Part shown: positions 14,308 to 14,988 of the stretch, one piece after another
How positions within the stretch are numbered: position 1 is the first letter of the stretch
How the letters are laid out: every line of letters starts with the position of its first letter
Origin: CAVPLU01 sp050012535
GTDB lineage: Archaea; Thermoproteota; Bathyarchaeia; 40CM-2-53-6
Reading direction: 5' to 3'
NCBI GenBank assembly: GCA_050012535.1
Contig: JBEKGZ010000029.1
Span: forward strand, 1 to 14,988
DNA: 14,988 bases
Program-made: the position numbers and the translations under genes
The notes under the pieces: generated by a model
Database searches by the model: none
What the model saw: the letters and a program-made list of their open reading frames with translations, nothing else
What the model was told of the DNA's origin: nothing

Positions 14308-14988
14308 TTACAATATCACGAAAAGGTAAAACATGACAACTAGGATGATGCGGTAGATGCCGAAAGGAATGAGGTTGTTCTTTGCAACGTAACCTAAGAA
14401 TAGTCGGATTGCCGCCAGCGCGACAAAGAAAGATATCACGAAGCCTATCAGCAGTGTGCCCACTTGACTTGAGGAGAATGTTCCTGCCGAATTCAACAGA
14501 TCAAATCCGGACGCTGCGATCATTGTAGGAACAGCCAATAGGAAAGAGAAGAGCACTATCGTTTTTCGCTTCATTCCTAATGCTAATCCGCCGATGATGG
14601 TAGGGGCGGACCTTGACACGCCCGGTATGATGGAGATGGTCTGACAGAGTCCGATGACCAAACAATGCCTGTATGGTATTCTTGACAGGTCATCTATTGT
14701 TGATCTCTCACGATAGCGTAACTCAAAAAGGACAAGGAATGCTCCACCAAGAAACAGAGCCCAGAGGACGATGTATTGATTGCCTAGCAGGACATCTTTG
14801 AATACTCTGTAGAGAAGAAGCCCGACAATGCCTGTAGGCAGAAATGCAACAGCCAATCGTTTCAAGACCCCCCAATCAAGAAGGAGTCTCCAATAGGAAA
14901 TCACTACGGAGAGAATTGAACCGAATTCGAGCGATAGTTCGAAGCTTTTGACAAAATTAGTCTGCGCAACATTCAAGATGACTGCCGC
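14308..14988 (-). CDS. uppP: UppP/BacA polyprenyl-diphosphate phosphatase (5' end beyond window)
   Basis: A membrane phosphatase of the UppP/BacA family that removes one phosphate from a polyprenyl diphosphate carrier, probably on the outer face of the membrane. The frame stays open through the right edge, so the N-terminus with the first active-site motif (EFLPxSSSGH) lies outside; the visible part opens with AVILNVAQ, directly after where that motif should end. The second motif is clear: GLCQTISIIPGVSRSAPTII, with the conserved SRS. Several hydrophobic helices follow, ending in a hydrophobic tail (VMFYLFVIL). In archaea the likely substrate is the long polyprenyl diphosphate used in glycan transfer. 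The TTG at 14976 is not the true start. The cysteine-rich protein gene follows after six bases. Confidence 0.9.
   Translation of the reverse strand, partial: AAVILNVAQTNFVKSFELSLEFGSILSVVISYWRLLLDWGVLKRLAVAFLPTGIVGLLLYRVFKDVLLGNQYIVLWALFLGGAFLVLFELRYRERSTIDDLSRIPYRHCLVIGLCQTISIIPGVSRSAPTIIGGLALGMKRKTIVLFSFLLAVPTMIAASGFDLLNSAGTFSSSQVGTLLIGFVISFFVALAAIRLFLGYVAKNNLIPFGIYRIILVVMFYLFVIL

Noticed and set aside
13846..14343. 165-codon plus-strand frame opposite the cysteine-rich protein gene
   Set aside because: It is antisense to a frame that continues an operon-like arrangement with uppP and has a better protein composition; the plus-strand product has no recognisable motif.
14974..14976. TTG as the start of uppP
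   Set aside because: The frame continues to the window edge, and the protein would lack the first active-site motif, so the gene must begin outside.
1..14988. CRISPR array, insertion sequence, integrase or defence system
   Set aside because: No regularly spaced repeats, transposase or recombinase motifs, or known defence domains were seen.

Overview
The window looks archaeal. It carries an archaeal-type ribosomal protein uS2, a Memo-family protein in the uS2/mevalonate kinase neighbourhood, and the enzymes of the archaeal variant of the mevalonate pathway: a UbiD-family decarboxylase, both aconitase X subunits, and type 2 isopentenyl-diphosphate isomerase. Ribosome-binding sites of the GAGGTGA type and TATA-like boxes fit this. 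The small parvulin at the left edge and the general gene set point to a moderate-temperature member of the Thermoproteota (Nitrososphaeria or Bathyarchaeia-like). That placement is an inference; no rRNA gene is present to settle it.

Left part (1-3593, all genes on the minus strand). A parvulin prolyl isomerase runs off the left edge. About 700 bases with no convincing gene follow, then a small two-helix membrane protein with a perfect AGGAGGT ribosome-binding site, and a 450-base stretch holding only a possible gene fragment. Adenylate kinase and a class V PLP-dependent enzyme then form a two-gene unit.

Centre (3727-12142, plus strand). A DUF362 protein and an AlaX-type alanyl-tRNA editing protein lead into uS2, which overlaps Memo by four bases (TTGA). 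Mevalonate kinase, anhydromevalonate phosphate decarboxylase, the phosphomevalonate dehydratase large and small subunits, and type 2 IPP isomerase follow, mostly with short gaps. Together they convert mevalonate to mevalonate 5-phosphate, trans-anhydromevalonate 5-phosphate and isopentenyl phosphate, and interconvert IPP and DMAPP. The one step not encoded is isopentenyl phosphate kinase, often found next to mevalonate kinase in archaea.

Right part (12143-14988). An unreported-looking 55-residue four-cysteine protein lies on the minus strand, back to back with a class II HMG-CoA reductase that supplies mevalonate. Converging on the reductase from the right edge are a partial UppP/BacA polyprenyl-diphosphate phosphatase and a cysteine-rich basic protein of unknown function. 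The phosphatase acts on polyprenyl carriers, which are end products of the isoprenoid pathway encoded beside it.
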